A stretch of DNA of 64,000 bases from Undaria pinnatifida (lineage: Eukaryota; Sar; Phaeophyceae; Laminariales; Alariaceae). Position numbers and translations under genes: made by a program. The notes under the pieces were generated by a model. The model saw only the letters and a list, made by a program, of their open reading frames with translations. It was not told the origin of the DNA and did no database searches. The DNA lies in assembly GCA_012845835.1 (NCBI GenBank), contig JABAKD010000023.1, positions 21,980,203-22,044,202 of the forward strand, written 5' to 3'. Of this stretch, positions 32,963 to 45,555 are shown piece after piece (the stretch's first letter is position 1; the number at the start of each line of letters is the position of its first letter).

Positions 32963-34150
32963 ATGGGAGAGTCCACGAAAGCAGGTGATGCGGTAGACAA
33001 GCTTGTTAGAGCTCTCAACGGCAAATTTATTGGGCTCAAGTTCGACGTATGGAAACGCACCGCTCAGTCCGTGACAAGTACGCGTCATGCCGGGACTTCT
33101 GATATCCTAGAAAGGCGTCCTTGCTCCGAGCCCAAACTAATTAGTCCTCGTCCATCTTCTATGAGAAGTAGGACTTCACGAGCTGTAACTCGCAGCCAGG
33201 CCGCTGACGAAACAGACACTCAATCCGGGAAAACACCCCCGGCTGAAACAGCAGAAAACGTACAGCCGGACGCAGGAAGTACTCCCGTGGACACGGCGCA
33301 TCCGCTACCATCATCTTCAGGATCCGCTACACTCCCAGCCGCAACATCAGTTTTATGCGCCACGGATGACAACATCTCGAATTTGGAAGACATCAAGAAC
33401 TGGCACAGCGACAACCACCTTCTGTTCGACTTCTTGTTCCTGAGCACATCGGGAGCTGCTTGTTCCAGCGATCTTCTACAATTCAAGCCGAAACGAGGTG
33501 AATTTGCGAATGGGAAGGCTGCTTGGGATGGTATGGTTACAAAGTATCAAAATTCCACCCGCCAACATAGACGTATACTGAAACAACTAAACCAAATGGT
33601 CATGACGGATGCGCAAGACCCAGACACAATTATCAATGAAGTATACAATTTACTGGATGGACTGGACATGAGAGAGGTATTCAACAATGACAGCATACTG
33701 GACATAGATAGTGCTGGAAGGACTCACGTTTGAATACCTGCAAATAAAATACAGCGACGAAGCAGATGATGACTTCACACTCGACCGAGCTGTGATAACA
33801 AAGCGTAATATGTACGCAACTAGAGCTATGCGAAACGGGCCTTCGCGAAAAGCGAAGGGGCGTGGGTCTGCTATGGTGGTCACGTCAACACCCTCAGCAG
33901 TAGTGACCTGTTCACACTGCAAAAAGCCAGGTCATCGATTCCAAAATTACTGTAAACGCAAGGAAACGATGTCGGGGGAAAACCTCACCCAACACCTCAA
34001 AAACATTCCGTGGTGTAGCCTGCATATTTCGGATCGCCACGATAATAGCGACTGTCGATCTCAAAAGCGGGACGACAACATAAGCCGTCGCCCTCGTCCT
34101 GGTCAACAAAATGTCCGGCATAATAACAACCACAGTGCTCACGCCAACAC
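32963..34150 (+). pseudogene. Copia-1 Gag
   Basis: Frame one starts MGESTKAGDAVDKLVRALNG at 32963 and covers the capsid-like region to 33733. The continuation lies in another frame from about 33711 (GLTFEYLQIKYSDEADDDF). It includes CSHCKKPGHRFQNYC (a CCHC-like zinc knuckle with one extra residue) at about 33909 and a second C-x2-H-x4-H-x4-C cluster near 34016. A short ATCAGC repeat (32921-32945) precedes the start. The frameshift prevents a full product. Confidence 0.75.
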
Positions 34151-35340
34151 CGCCACAACTCCAACTTCAACAACGCAAATGGAAGCTTACGTCCCAGTGA
34201 CACATGCTCCATCCACTACTGCGGCTGCGACTACAGCAGCTACTTTTGCGTACTTTGCGACTCCTCCCTGTCCATCCTCACCTCCAGTTGGTATAGGTTA
34301 TTATTTCATCGCCGCACCTCCGATCAACATCGCCGCGCAGCCCGTCGACGTCTCCATGACTGCGGACAGCGGAGCTTCTAGCCACTTCAACGACAATCAG
34401 CTTCTACCTGGCATCGAACCCAAAATGAACCAATACGTACAGCAGGACCTTCCTGAAACAGTCAACGTAGCGGGAAACCATCGCCTTTATGGCGTTGGTC
34501 GAGGGGTTTCGGCCGTTCAAGTGTTGAACCATATAGGCTCTAAGCACTCTGTGCAGCTTCCCGTCTCGATCGTACCAGGGCTAGGCAGGCACCTATTTTC
34601 GGGGGGATCAGCAGGTACGAGAGGGGTCAATATGATCATCGCCAAGAATTCGTACTTCGAAGTATTTGGACATGGGCGCATTTACTCTACCCCTACGCAT
34701 AGACAGCCAGTGCTCTCTTCTGGATCATCTCGATCTCACCACTGATGCTACCAGCCGAGCACCTGAGACAGCTTTTCCGATCATTTCCGGCAGTAACTTT
34801 AAACCGGAAACCGTTCTCGCTGTTCACGCCTCGACCGCGATAAAAGCTACTTCCCTGCCTACACCCGTTCCAGCTAACATATGGCATAGGAAGTTGAGTC
34901 ATCTCAATGGGCAGGTGATGGCCCAGGTGAAAAAAATCTCAGAGTGTGGGGTAAAATTTTCAAACACTTTATCGGCGTGCGATACGTGCAAAAACAACAA
35001 TACCACCCAACAGCTACATCCTAAGACATTGCGGCCTGACCCTTCCAGCGAACGTATGAAGCTGGTGAGTAATGACCTGCTAGGACCGGTGACGCCCAAG
35101 GCGATCGGAGGATACGCCTACATGGCAAAATATACCGACCATCAGGGCAGGATACAAGCAGCCTTCTTGATCGAAGAGCCGCCTTCCGTTCTACCAACAG
35201 CAGACTCGGCCACATCTCAAGTAAGGGCGCATCAGCTGGCCCTACAATACCAAGATTCTCCGAAACAGCAGTTCGAGCCCGTTTCGCAGTACACCAGGAA
35301 TGGACAAAATAAACCCTCCGGTGTTTATTTCGGTACCTAA
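34150..35340 (+). pseudogene. Copia-1 protease and integrase N-terminus
   Basis: MTADSGASSHF (about 34360) is the copia retropepsin active site, and the protease frame runs to 34745. In the overlapping next frame WHRKLSHLN ... CDTC is the integrase zinc-binding HHCC region (about 34880-34990). It is followed by NDLLGPVTPKAIGGY, containing the first catalytic Asp, and YTDHQGRIQAAFLIEE. The sequence then leaves the family and stops at 35340, so the integrase core is truncated. Confidence 0.78.
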
Positions 35341-36945
35341 CACCTACGCGCAACCTATGGCCTCACCACAAGCGGAAAAATGCAAACCTTCAGCGATCTC
35401 TGCTCAAAGATCAACGACTTCAGCACGGAGAACTCCTTCTAAGCTCCAACACCTTGAAGACGCAATTACGGCTCCGGCTCACAAGACAGCCTTTGACCAT
35501 CGCGACTGCCTTGTAATTATCTAAGGCAACCTCCATGGTCGAAAAAAACATGGCCTTGTAAAGTTTGATACAAGATTGCGGCGTTTCCGAAGTGGGGAAA
35601 ACTTAAGCCCGTTTTTGATTATGCCGTGCACGGCCGGATTCTACAATGTGCTACCGGACTTTTCAATGGCCAGCAAACCGCGATGCACCGAGGACGACGA
35701 AGCGCATTACGCACAACCAAGTAGGCAATGTACCGACAAGACGATTGGTCTAATAGAATTCAGCTACAAGACTGCAATGGACCGGGGAAGGATAAGGCCC
35801 ACGTACGCATCACATCACAACCTTTTCCCCCCTCTGCGTCCAAGCTCTTCTTCAGCATTTTCAGCTTGGATCGGTGACTTGGTCGCTGACCCCTTTGACT
35901 TCCTCCTCGCTAGTCGTATGTACAACGACATAGCCGAACAGCTGTCAAGTATCTCGCACGTATCTCAAGCTAATAGGATGGGTAAATATGGACGAGACTT
36001 TATCGCGTCCCAATCCAGGCGGCAATTTTACCGCAGTTGTAACATTTCGCACGGGGGCGGGCGTATGGTTATACCGGTAATTATTTCTTGCGAGATGTAC
36101 TTGTAGGTACAGTTGAAAATCGATAGTCAAGTAAAAAATATTAATTAGTGCAAGCAGTTCTTTGGTCAACTATAAAGTTACAACTGCTCGCCAGTTACGT
36201 GTAAGTAAAGGCGGAACTATGGGTTGTATGAACTTAACTCAACGATCGTACAGCAATAAGCTTTGTCTACGGAAAATGCGTACGATTACATATTCCAGAA
36301 TTAGGGAGCAAAGGCTCACAAAGATTGTCTATGTTATGCTCTTCAGCGTACGATTAGTACTACCAGACAGTTTATTGTTCTATGCGTATCCTAGAATCAT
36401 GTTGAGGTGACGTGATTAACTTACAGCAGTGACGTTTGTTTCTTTTTCAGGATATAGCTCGATAATGGACTATGACTACACCCAGCATAGTCTACTACAG
36501 TACTATTAGTATTCGTAGTTCTATCTGTTTCATATTTTTAAAGTACGTAAGTACGTAAGTACATAAAACAAAAACTGATTACGATCGTAGTGAGAGTCTT
36601 TTATATTGTCGTGCTGGACGCTAGTCCACAAATTCTCTTTGTTGGTTTAGTATTGTTTATTTATTTGGTACAATTCAGGAAGCGTGTTTAAAACCCAGTA
36701 GACGTGTGGTTGCATTTTATCTTTTAGGTTATTTATCGCTGGTAATTACACCAAGCGTAGTTTTTTATATATACGTATATTCCCTTGCATTTTTTGCTTT
36801 CTTGTAGATTTGTGAATTGCATGGCTACATCCATATTGCAGCGGTAAATACACCGGGCTGAATATGTGACCCATTTTATTCATTTACGAATATGATTTCA
36901 AAGGATGAGGCTTCTCTAGCAATCTGACTTTGTGTTAAGGGGGCG
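35341..36945 (+). other. Copia-1 interior without RT
   Basis: Expected RT/RNase H is missing. A 176-residue open frame at 35576-36106 has no recognised domain. From 36110 the DNA is AT-rich and non-coding up to the 3' LTR. Confidence 0.55.
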
Positions 36946-37372
36946 TGTTGAGAGTATGAACCTTGGATTCGAATCTAAATTAATGCGCAGTCTATTCGAG
37001 CAGTCTATTCGCACGAATAACGTAAGCAGTTGAAACTTACGTTGAATCTTACGTTGAATCTTCGGTGGAACTTAGATGTAAACGTAGATTTGAGTTTTTA
37101 ACGTTGTTCCGTTGTCCCTGTATTCTACCGGACTACGGGCATTGTTCCGTGATGATCAAGTGGTGATGCCTCCCATCATGATCACCCTCCCTTCCTTCCC
37201 TTCTCTCCTTTCTTTCCTCTTCCTCTCTCTTTGGCCTCAAGCGCCCTTTCCAAACTATCCCTTTTCTTTCTTATCACAAGTGATCTGAACAGACACTTCG
37301 GTGCCACCTCTGCATCTCTTCGCATAGAAGACAGAGCCTCCACACAACCATTGTGTTCACAGGCTATTCCCA
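36946..37372 (+). repeat. Copia-1 3' LTR
   Basis: 427 bp, preceded by the polypurine-like TTAAGGGGGCG. Carries a short extra segment (AAGTGATCTGAACAGAC, near 37278) absent from the 5' LTR. Confidence 0.88.
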
Positions 37373-39783
37373 TCCCCCCGTCGTGACTCCTGGCTTTGCT
37401 GCTTCGACTGCTACTATCATGTCATTAAAATATATACCTTAAATATATTGGGTGGTAACGTACATCCCTGGGAAACTCCTTGCAAATATCAACATATTTG
37501 GATATTTCCTCGTCCAGCATCACAGCACTTCTCGCACCTTCCGTCGTACTGTTTATCATTCTCCACATATTTCCTCTGATCCCAATTTCCCACAAATTCC
37601 TCCACAACCCATTCCTCCATACTGTGTCATAGGCCTTCTGTACATCTAGGAAGAAACAGTACGTCGTTAGCCCGAAGCCTTTCCTACCTTAAATTATGTT
37701 GCCTAATGTGCACACATGGTCTACGCAACTACGGTTTGGCGTAAATCCTGCGTGCCCTTCGCTAATTTTTTTGTCCTTCTCCAGTGTTGTTACCATTCTA
37801 TCTTTCAAAATCTTACATAATGTGGTGCCTACGGTGCTTATTAGCGTTAACGTTCGGTAGTTCCCCGGGTCAGCCTTATCTCCTTTCTTGAATGAGTTCA
37901 CTACCTTCTCCTTATCTCCCACTTTTAGGCACGTACTCGTTGTTCCATATCCAATACAACATAACCATCGTCGTAAGCATACCTTCTCCCCCGTACTACA
38001 TAACCTCACCCAATAGTTTATCTGCCCCTGCTGCCTTTCTATTCTTGAGTTCAGCTACACATTTATTCACTTGTTCTCTTGTGAAGTTCCTCTGTAACCC
38101 GTCTGAACCCCGCTCTTTTCTTTCTGACGCACCTACGTTCGCATCTGCCCACGCGTTGATTTCCTTCTCGAGTTCTGCATCGAACGTGTCGTTGGCTGTG
38201 GGCATTCCTAGTTTGCGGTAATGTTCTCCTTTTCCCCTTCGAGCTACCAAACATTTTACCGTTCTGTGCTCTCAATGGAGCTATTCTCGTGTCTGCCTCG
38301 CCGGCTTGTTGACCCAGTACAGTATCCCTTTTATCCCTACCCACATTCTTGGTAATCTCTTCTTGGAATTCTCGCTGTTTTTCTTTTACTTCAAGTTTAT
38401 ATATTATCCATCTTTACAATTCCCTACCTCGACTATTCTTGATAAGCCTTGTCTGTTGACTCTGCCCATATTAGACAGTGGTCAGTACTTCCTACGTCCG
38501 CTGCGCATACATGTATTTCCGTTTCATAACTACTGTATTTCCATCTTCTATCACTATGAAGTCAAGGACAGATGTTTCTCCCTTTTGTACACACTGTCTA
38601 GTCCATTCTGGCCCTGCCTTCTTCACTCTATCGTTCAACGTCTTCATCTCGTTTATCTTAAGGAATTCCAACATCTCTGCCCCATTCTTATGATTTGTTA
38701 CTTCCCCATATTGTCCAATGTATTCATTTGGGTTACATGCCTTCCCGATTTTAGAATTAAAACCTCCCACTAGTGCTACTTCTCCCTGCCTTTTATACTT
38801 TTAAAGATCTACTGGTATATCTCCGAACTTCTTCTGTATCTCTTTACCGTATTCATCGACTCTAGGGGATATAGATGCTTCCTATGAAAAAAGATTTCTC
38901 TCCCCTCTCCCCTAATAACCTTAACCATATGCTTTTCGTCATATTTTGTGTCTTCGATCACCTTTACTACGTCACATAATAATTATTTGACTAGGAATCC
39001 TACTCCCCCCAACCCTCTATTCTTGCTATCCTGCACCTTTCTCCGTTTCCCTATCCATGCGTACTCTCCAACTTGCATCCTACCCCCCCCCCCTTTTTCT
39101 CCCACGACTCTTGAATTCCCACTATATCTACGTCTCCATTACTTCTTCGGCTATTTCTAGCCTTCTGCACTCTTCCGTGGCGAATCCACAAACGTTCCAG
39201 TATCCTATTTTCAGCTTCCTTTTCGCTTGGCTATCCACTCTACTTTCGTCTATTGTTCCTTCTCCGTCTTTACTACAGTATTTGTATTCTCTCTACTGTG
39301 AACTGTCTTTCCGCTTCTGTTTCTGGCTTTGTGTTTGTTCTACACCACTGTTCTCCCCCATATCCTTTGGGCCATCTACTATATCCTGCCTCCCCTTGTC
39401 TCCGTTCACTCTAGGAGTACGTTTTAATTCCGCTATTCCATTAGCTATACATACTCTCCATCCTAGCCTTCTAACCCACGCCGACAACTTTTCTGTCTCT
39501 GTCCTCTGCCACTCCGTGCTCGCTTTCGGTGTCAGCGTGGCTCTGAATTGCTCTCCCTGCCTTTCTACTGTTCCTATTGCAAACCAGTACAGTGCTACTT
39601 CGTTGCACTTCTTGTTGAGATCTATTCTCGTCACGTCGGTAGGAACTCCAAATACCAGCACTACCAGTGATTCACCATTCCAATATTTCCTTTCCCATCC
39701 ACCCTTCCTCGCCGTCTATCTTCCAATATCTTCCGAGAATATCTCTAAATATTTTTTCGTGTTGTTGGTAGTGGGAAATGTAA
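37373..39783 (-). pseudogene. LINE-A ORF2, endonuclease and N-terminal RT
   Basis: A piece encoding LNKKCNEVALYWFAIGTVER (39661-39293) precedes an APE endonuclease start, KIGYWNVCGFA, at about 39220-39190. The later endonuclease motif reads GGFNSKIG at 38770 where APE enzymes have GDFN. An interval of stops precedes RT motifs NYRTLTLISTVG and GFTPNRS (38009-37689). A palm segment with WRNLWEIGIRGNMWRM follows (37607-37425). The element would nick DNA and prime reverse transcription. Frames shift repeatedly, so it is dead. Confidence 0.75.
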
Positions 39784-41997
39784 GGGGGGGGCAACTTTTC
39801 GCTGGGCTACTCCGCAGAGCGTCGCCTCACCAACCAACGATGGCGCGGATGGGGTCGTCGGCAACACATTCCCAACCAGCACAGTCGTTGCCGGAACAAC
39901 CTCCGGATACGCCTGGTGCATCATAGCCGCCGACAACGGAATTGGTACCACCCCTAACGGCACCCCTTACACTTGGGGATTCGAGCAGACCCGTCATAGA
40001 AGGTGCGCCGCTATCGGGAGATCCACCATTTCCACTTGAGGGTTCAAGCACACTCGTTATAGAAGGTACGCCGCTACTGGATGAGACACCACCCCAGACA
40101 TCAGGGTCTGCACAGCCACCGATCTTCGAGTCACGCCCACCACAGCCTGCATCAAGGGGGGGGGTTCAATCGTCGATACAGTCCTTCTCAGCGATATCGG
40201 TGCCCGCCTCGACCCCTCCGACGAAACCGCAACCGCCGTCAGCCACCTCTCCATCCGCCGGGCCACCCACAACGTCATCGACAAGTCCGTCACCGTCACT
40301 GCCGCCGTCGCCGCAGCTGCCCACAGCTGCCCATCCCTCGACAGCGACACCTATCTTGACACCGAATGTGGTCCTCGCGCTCGAAACGCCATCGCAGGAA
40401 GCGGCCAGGACGGCAGAGGCAGCATCGCCAAGGCCGTCACGGAGGACGCCTACACGAACGACGAAGGAAAGGGGTCCGGCACCCGTATCGACGCCCGAAC
40501 TGCCTCCGTCTCCGCCACGGACACTATCGCCGACGCCTACAGAAAACCAGCTCCGAGAGCAACCCCCGGAAGACTGCCGTGTATGCTATGAGGCCTTGGC
40601 CTCTCCTTTGGTATATTTAGAGAGCTGCTCCCAGCGACTGCACCTTCCGTGCTACGCGGCACTCCGAGTCAGAGCGGAGGCCGATCTACGGTGTCCGGCA
40701 TGTCGGGCGACCGTAACAATCAACGAGGCCGACGGTATGGCGCTCCGTCAACACAGCAATGAGTTCAAGGTGGAGGTGTTAACGGTTGCGCGGCAAGATA
40801 TGCCAGCTGACGTGTAAGCAAGGTTAACAACAAGGGCCACAAAAGGGGACAGGAGGCGGCGAGCGATATGCAGCGTTTGCCATGGTCTGGTTGAGGAGAC
40901 TAATTTCGTACTAGTGTCCTACTCAAGCGACATTCACCGCCGTTGTGCTTTAGGCTTCTGCGAGGATGCGATCCCCCGAGCTAGGACTTTCGGAGGGGTA
41001 CAACTAATCTCGCGCCCGAACCCGGTTCTGCACGAGGAGCATCAAGAGGTCGATCTACACCCCCTCCTTCAACAGAGTCGGGCTCTTGGCAGGTCGGTGA
41101 ACACGACGGAAGAACGCGAGATTAGAGACAGAGCAACTGCAGCTGAGCACCGCCTCCTGAGAAGAGCGCACATCACCCCAAAAATGGTGGATTTATCGCG
41201 GAGTGTCACAGAGCGAGATGAGGAGGACCACTACCGGGATTGGCGGGGCACGATCCCCCAGCAACATGTGCGAGTGCCGTGTGGGGTCTGTGGCAGGCAC
41301 TTGGAGGATGATCAAAAGTTCGCTTTTGGTGGCTGGCTCGTCCACAGGAGGTGTGCCATAGAAAGCGCAACAGGAGCAGACGGCAGGGAGGACGACCGAT
41401 TTGGGGTAGCTATCCGAGGCGGGACAGGAGTGCCGCGTCGGAGAACGTTCCGACTCACGGCAATAGTGCCCAGAATCCACATGAGATAAGATCGTACTAC
41501 CCCGGAGGGCGCTCATCAACAACGACAGATAGTGATATTGTGGCGATCACTGACCTCGGGTGTAGAGGAGGCCGCAAGTCAAGGTAAACGTGGTCAAGAC
41601 GTTGAAAGGGGATTGGAGGAGTCCGAGGAATTTCGGTGCACGTACTGCGGTTAGCCTCTCGATAACTCAAGTGGGGAATCGGGGGAAGACGACGCTCGAG
41701 TACCCGTTCCGTGCGCCCAAGGAGGCCTTGTGCATGCCCGATGCATGATGGACTGCGCAGACAACCTCGCGAGAGGACATGCAGATCCTAGGCCCTGCGT
41801 CGCGTGTCGCTCGGCGTGGCCGGGAGGAAGCCGACCTCCCCACTCGGCGGAGCTGGCTAGAGGGATATCCATGGACGGGCATGAGGAAAGGTGGGGGGCG
41901 CTGAGAGGTGCCCTGTAGTTCGCCACCCGCGTTCAGCGGCACATCTCCAGATTGGAGTCAGCCAGCTACGCGACGACTGGTCTTTACGGTACGTTTG
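39784..41997 (+). pseudogene. LINE-R copy 2 RING region
   Basis: Decayed counterpart of the C-terminal half of copy 1's ORF. It shows the P/S/T-rich repeats, the RING-H2 finger (CRVCYEALASPLVYLESCSQ, with the first His after Cys changed to Gln), the later Cys/His clusters and the fourth RING. The UAG within that fourth RING is present at 41652-41654, exactly as in copy 1. The next RING ligand pair reads C-A-Q instead of C-A-H. Confidence 0.78.
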
Positions 41998-43376
41998 AGC
42001 TCGGCCTCCTCAATCACGCCTTGGGAGAGCATCGCCAATCCACACTATCGGGGACGCCGCAATCACTCCTGAGGTCAATCAAGTTGTGGTACATCCCCCC
42101 AGCTCTACTACACTCGCAGGATGGCCGAATGAAACGGAGCGAGAATTTGCGTCTGCCGAACGCGGTGACCTCACTCTTTCGCTCCCGTGCTTAATGGAGT
42201 ATACCCGACGAACATCGACGGGGCATATCGGCCAAGCCCGCGAAGAGACGGACGCTGATATGTTTAAGATGGCATCATCAGCATGCCGCCATCTAGTGGG
42301 GTTGACTGTGGCAGCACGCAGCCTCCTTGCGGAACCGCGCGCGCCGGGGAACGAGGGAACGTGGGAGCGCGTAAAAGCAAAGTTCCCGGAGGAGAACCAG
42401 GCCTGCGTCTCCGAAGCTGCAGCGGCAGCGGTGGCAGCAAGCTCCTCCGATCAAGAGGAAGGGAGTGTTCCCAACTGGCGCCCGGAGGAAGAGTTCGACC
42501 TAGAGGTAGCCCTCGAAGTAATCAATTTTCGAAACGAGTTACCAGGTGCGGGAAGCGACGGTTTGCACTTTGCGCACTTGCAGTCAATAATCGGGACTGG
42601 TTTTGGGAGCGAAAAATTCGAAGCTGGCATTGAAGCCTTCTGGAGAAGAATTATCGATGATCCAAACGCCTTCCAGCCACAATTCTGGCAGCTCCTTTTG
42701 CAATCCAACCTCGCTATCCTGGGTGAAAAATGCCCCCCCGTGCGTGGGGATGACGTGGAGGCGGCTTATTGCGGCCGGAACAATGCGGCAGTGGCGACCA
42801 CGGCTGGAGGAGGCCAACCGCGAAGCGAGACAGTTTGGAGTCGGAGTACGAGGGGGGGTGGAACAGGTAGCGCTACGCGCAAGAGTACATGACGAGGCGA
42901 ACAACTGGCTGATCCTCACTGATTGCTCCAACGAATTCAACACAGTGAAGCGGACTGCTATGCTAGAAGAGGCAGACTCTTGCGTGCCGGCGCTTACACC
43001 GTTCGTGGCACAATGTTACGGCGAGATGTCTGCGTCTGTGTTCTTTCAGATGGAATCGGGAGAAAGGAGGAAGATCGACCGCTCCAGCGGAGTACAAAAA
43101 GGGGATGTCATGGGGCCAGCGTTGTTCTGCATGCCGCTCCTGCCGGTGCTGAAGCGGACACGGGCGAAGTTCGAGTCAAGAGGTATTGAGGCATTCGCCT
43201 ACCTAGATTATATTAGCATCGGAATGATGGAAACCACACCCGATACTGTGGAGGATGTACCCTTCCACCAGCGTGAGCTGTCCAACATCGGAATTGCGAT
43301 CAACCCGAGCAAAACGGTTGCCCTGCCCCCGAAGGGGCACGTACGTACCTACGCCGGAACAAATCGTCCTTCTTGA
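41998..43376 (+). pseudogene. LINE-R copy 2 reverse transcriptase
   Basis: A pre-RT region (42086-42892, SRNELPGAGSDGLHFAHLQS-like) is followed, after a frameshift near 42740, by RT motifs. These are WLILTDCSNEFNTVKR (palm Asp), SSGVQKGDVMGPALFCMPLL and AFAYLDYISIGM at about 43190-43220. The last corresponds to the YLDD catalytic box with the second Asp changed to Tyr by one base. GIAINPSKTVALPPKGH marks the palm end. It would copy element RNA at the target site, but with that Asp lost it is catalytically dead. Confidence 0.8.
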
Positions 43377-45044
43377 AGGCATTGGCGTCAGCATCGCCGA
43401 ACGTGGCGGGGTGAAGGTGGTGGGGGTGTCCATTGGCACAGATGAGTACGCGAGGGGAGGCGCAATGGTGAAAGTCCGAAACGGCGGAGCGGAGCAACTC
43501 GCGCGGATGTTGTCGATGCCGGACAAGCAATCAGCCAACCTGATTGCCACCGGCTCTATGGTTCAACGGACCTCCCACCTTGAACGCGTGATAGACCCAG
43601 AACTATCGCTGGTTGCCTGCCAAAAGGCAGATGGCCAAGCCTTGTGGGTGCAGGAGAAACTGCTCGATTTCCCGGGCGCAGCAGAAGAATCGTCGTTCTT
43701 TGCGGACGGATGCCCGACAAACATGTTGACCCTGCAACCCCATCAACAGGCGCTGGCGAGCCTGTCCACGGGGGGCGGAGGGTTTGGGCTGCCGTCGGCT
43801 GAAGCCCGGAGGATGTCAACATCCGTTGGGAGCTCGGTGGCGGAGGTGCCAGAGGTGCTTGCTGATCTGTCGGGCACAATAGGGAATAAAGTCTGGAGGG
43901 AGCTGCCCGATTCTGACCTCGTGCGGCGCACCTGGAACAGCATCAGGGACCTGTGCGATGTGCATGGGGTTTCAGAGGAGGCCATGGCGAACATCGTGCC
44001 GGAAAGCTGTCGGGACAGAGCCTTTAGAGCAGGACAGCAAGGTGCCTCAGGGCAATCAGTTGCGGACGTGTTGCCTGCACACGACGCCGAAACTATCAGC
44101 TCCAGCAAAGCGCAGCATAAACAGGGTAAACTGGTAAACCGAGTACGTTATGAGGGGTACGTCACTGCGCTGGACCAGCTCCCCGAGACGAGGCCCCAGC
44201 GAGACGCAGGCGACTCTCAAGGCGGGAAGGAGACACGAGACTTGCCCAAGGTCCGGTCACGGAGTCCATCGGGAACAGGGGATACCGCCATCGAAAGGGC
44301 AAGGCCTGTAGACTCAGCTAGAACCATTTCTGCATCAGAGTTTGTGACTGCGGGGAAGAGATTTCGGGGGATAGAGGAATTCCTGCCGGCGGGGTGCCCA
44401 TGATGCGGTGAAGCGGAAGTTAATACGCAGCATGCACGATTGTGTCACCGATCGGGATCGCAAAAGAACCAGCACCAACCCCGTGTGCACGCGCTCTCCC
44501 GCGCCCTTAAGAGGATGTCCATCCGCCACCAAGTGGAAAGCGGAGCCCCGTTCCACGCAGACAGGGATTTGCGACTGGACACCGTGACTGAGGCAGGTGG
44601 ACTACGAGATGCTACGGCATCGGAGTATCGCGACAAATCGACACTCCTCGACGTCACGTATGCGGACCCACAAGCGAGGGTCCACATGTGGGCGGGCACC
44701 GCTGATCGAAACGGATCAGCGGCTTCCACTTCCGAGGCGCGCAAGCGAAACCACTACGCTCGTCCGGGACAGATGGCCTTCGACGAGCGCAGCTACAACC
44801 TCGCCACCCTCGCGGTCGAAAGCTTTGGGCGCCTCGGTAAAGAAGGCAGCGACATGATCGATCAGGTGGCGGCAAGCACCGTTGGAGGGACGGACGCATC
44901 GTCCCTAGCGCGGAAAGGCGTGTTCAAGGAGTGCATATTCCAAATAATCTCTGTGACCACTCAGGTGGCGATTTCGCGCAGAGGTCATCGATATAGACCA
45001 TCTCTGAGGGATCGTCAGGCCGCGAGGGGAAGGGAGGAAGAAGC
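43377..45044 (+). pseudogene. LINE-R copy 2 post-RT region and C-terminal domain
   Basis: The frame 43255-44403 encodes the thumb and linker (GVSIGTDEYARGGAM, NLIATGSMVQRTSHLERV). After a stop and shift at 44403, a second frame (44440 to 45044) carries ESGAPFHADRDLRLD, STLLDVTYADPQA and a helix-rich end. The D...LLDVT arrangement resembles the restriction-like endonuclease placed after RT in R2-type elements; this is a tentative match. The coding end is displaced by Copia-2 and finishes at 51271. Confidence 0.6.
45040..45044. repeat. Copia-2 target-site duplication, left
   Basis: GAAGC, repeated at 51221-51225 immediately after the 3' LTR. Confidence 0.9.
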
Positions 45045-45470
45045 TGTTCATGATAGCGGCCGTGTGTATCGACTGAGTTGCGGTGGGACATCTGATTGGG
45101 TGATTTGAATAGCGGAACTGTCGATCTGAGGTTGCCGAGCTAGCACATAGGAATACTCTTTGTGGTGCTGCGGTGGTTCGGTAGATTGTACACACCTAAG
45201 GGTTATACATTGGGCCGTAGAAGTATGTACGGTACATCGGACAATTGTCAGGTAGAATACTCCCGTATTGTTGCTAGAGGTCGGATTAACGGCTTATTGC
45301 CGTGATCGGTACGTTGCATTGGTCCGATTGTGTGCATCTTTCCGAAGTGGCGTGGGAGCTCGCAGCCTTTGTGCTCGCCCCACTCGTTCACTCCACTGCC
45401 CGACCTGTCTCTCCAGACCAAGGTCTCATTAATACAATATCTTTCTCCAGAAGTCACGGATTTACCAACA
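45045..45470 (+). repeat. Copia-2 5' LTR
   Basis: 426 bp beginning TGTTCATGATAGCGGCC and ending CACGGATTTACCAACA. Followed by the palindrome CGCTATAGCG, with no clear tRNA primer site. Confidence 0.93.
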
Positions 45471-45555
45471 CGCTATAGCGCATCAGTCGGCTGCTGCTTC
45501 GTCCCCCTAGACTTGCTCGACTGGTCTGTCGAGGAAGGCTTGATCACCCTGCCTC

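Larger units (their letters stand above)
32404..37372 (+). mobile_element. Copia-1: Ty1/copia-type LTR retrotransposon, pol-truncated
   Basis: LTRs at 32404-32801 and 36946-37372 start TGTTGAGAGTATG and end ATTC(A/C)CA. They are flanked by TTCCC / TCCCC, an imperfect target duplication inside LINE-A. The interior encodes Gag, protease and integrase N-terminus in copia order, but RT and RNase H are absent. The element lies antisense to the MIP18 gene. Confidence 0.85.
30880..39783 (-). mobile_element. LINE-A: APE-type non-LTR retrotransposon, split by Copia-1
   Basis: Minus-strand sequence 39783-37373 (endonuclease and first half of RT) is continued by 32403-30957 (FADD box, thumb and C-terminal CCHC). 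The junction codons run on once Copia-1 (32404-37372) is removed. The 3' end is a C-rich run on the element's sense strand (G-rich on plus, 30880-30952) just after the TGA. Many stops and frameshifts make it non-functional. The 5' part stops where LINE-R copy 2 begins (39784). Confidence 0.8.

Noticed and set aside
39057-39926. 289-residue plus-strand frame joining LINE-A antisense to LINE-R sequence
   Set aside because: Artificial chimera across the 39784 element junction; no conserved start.
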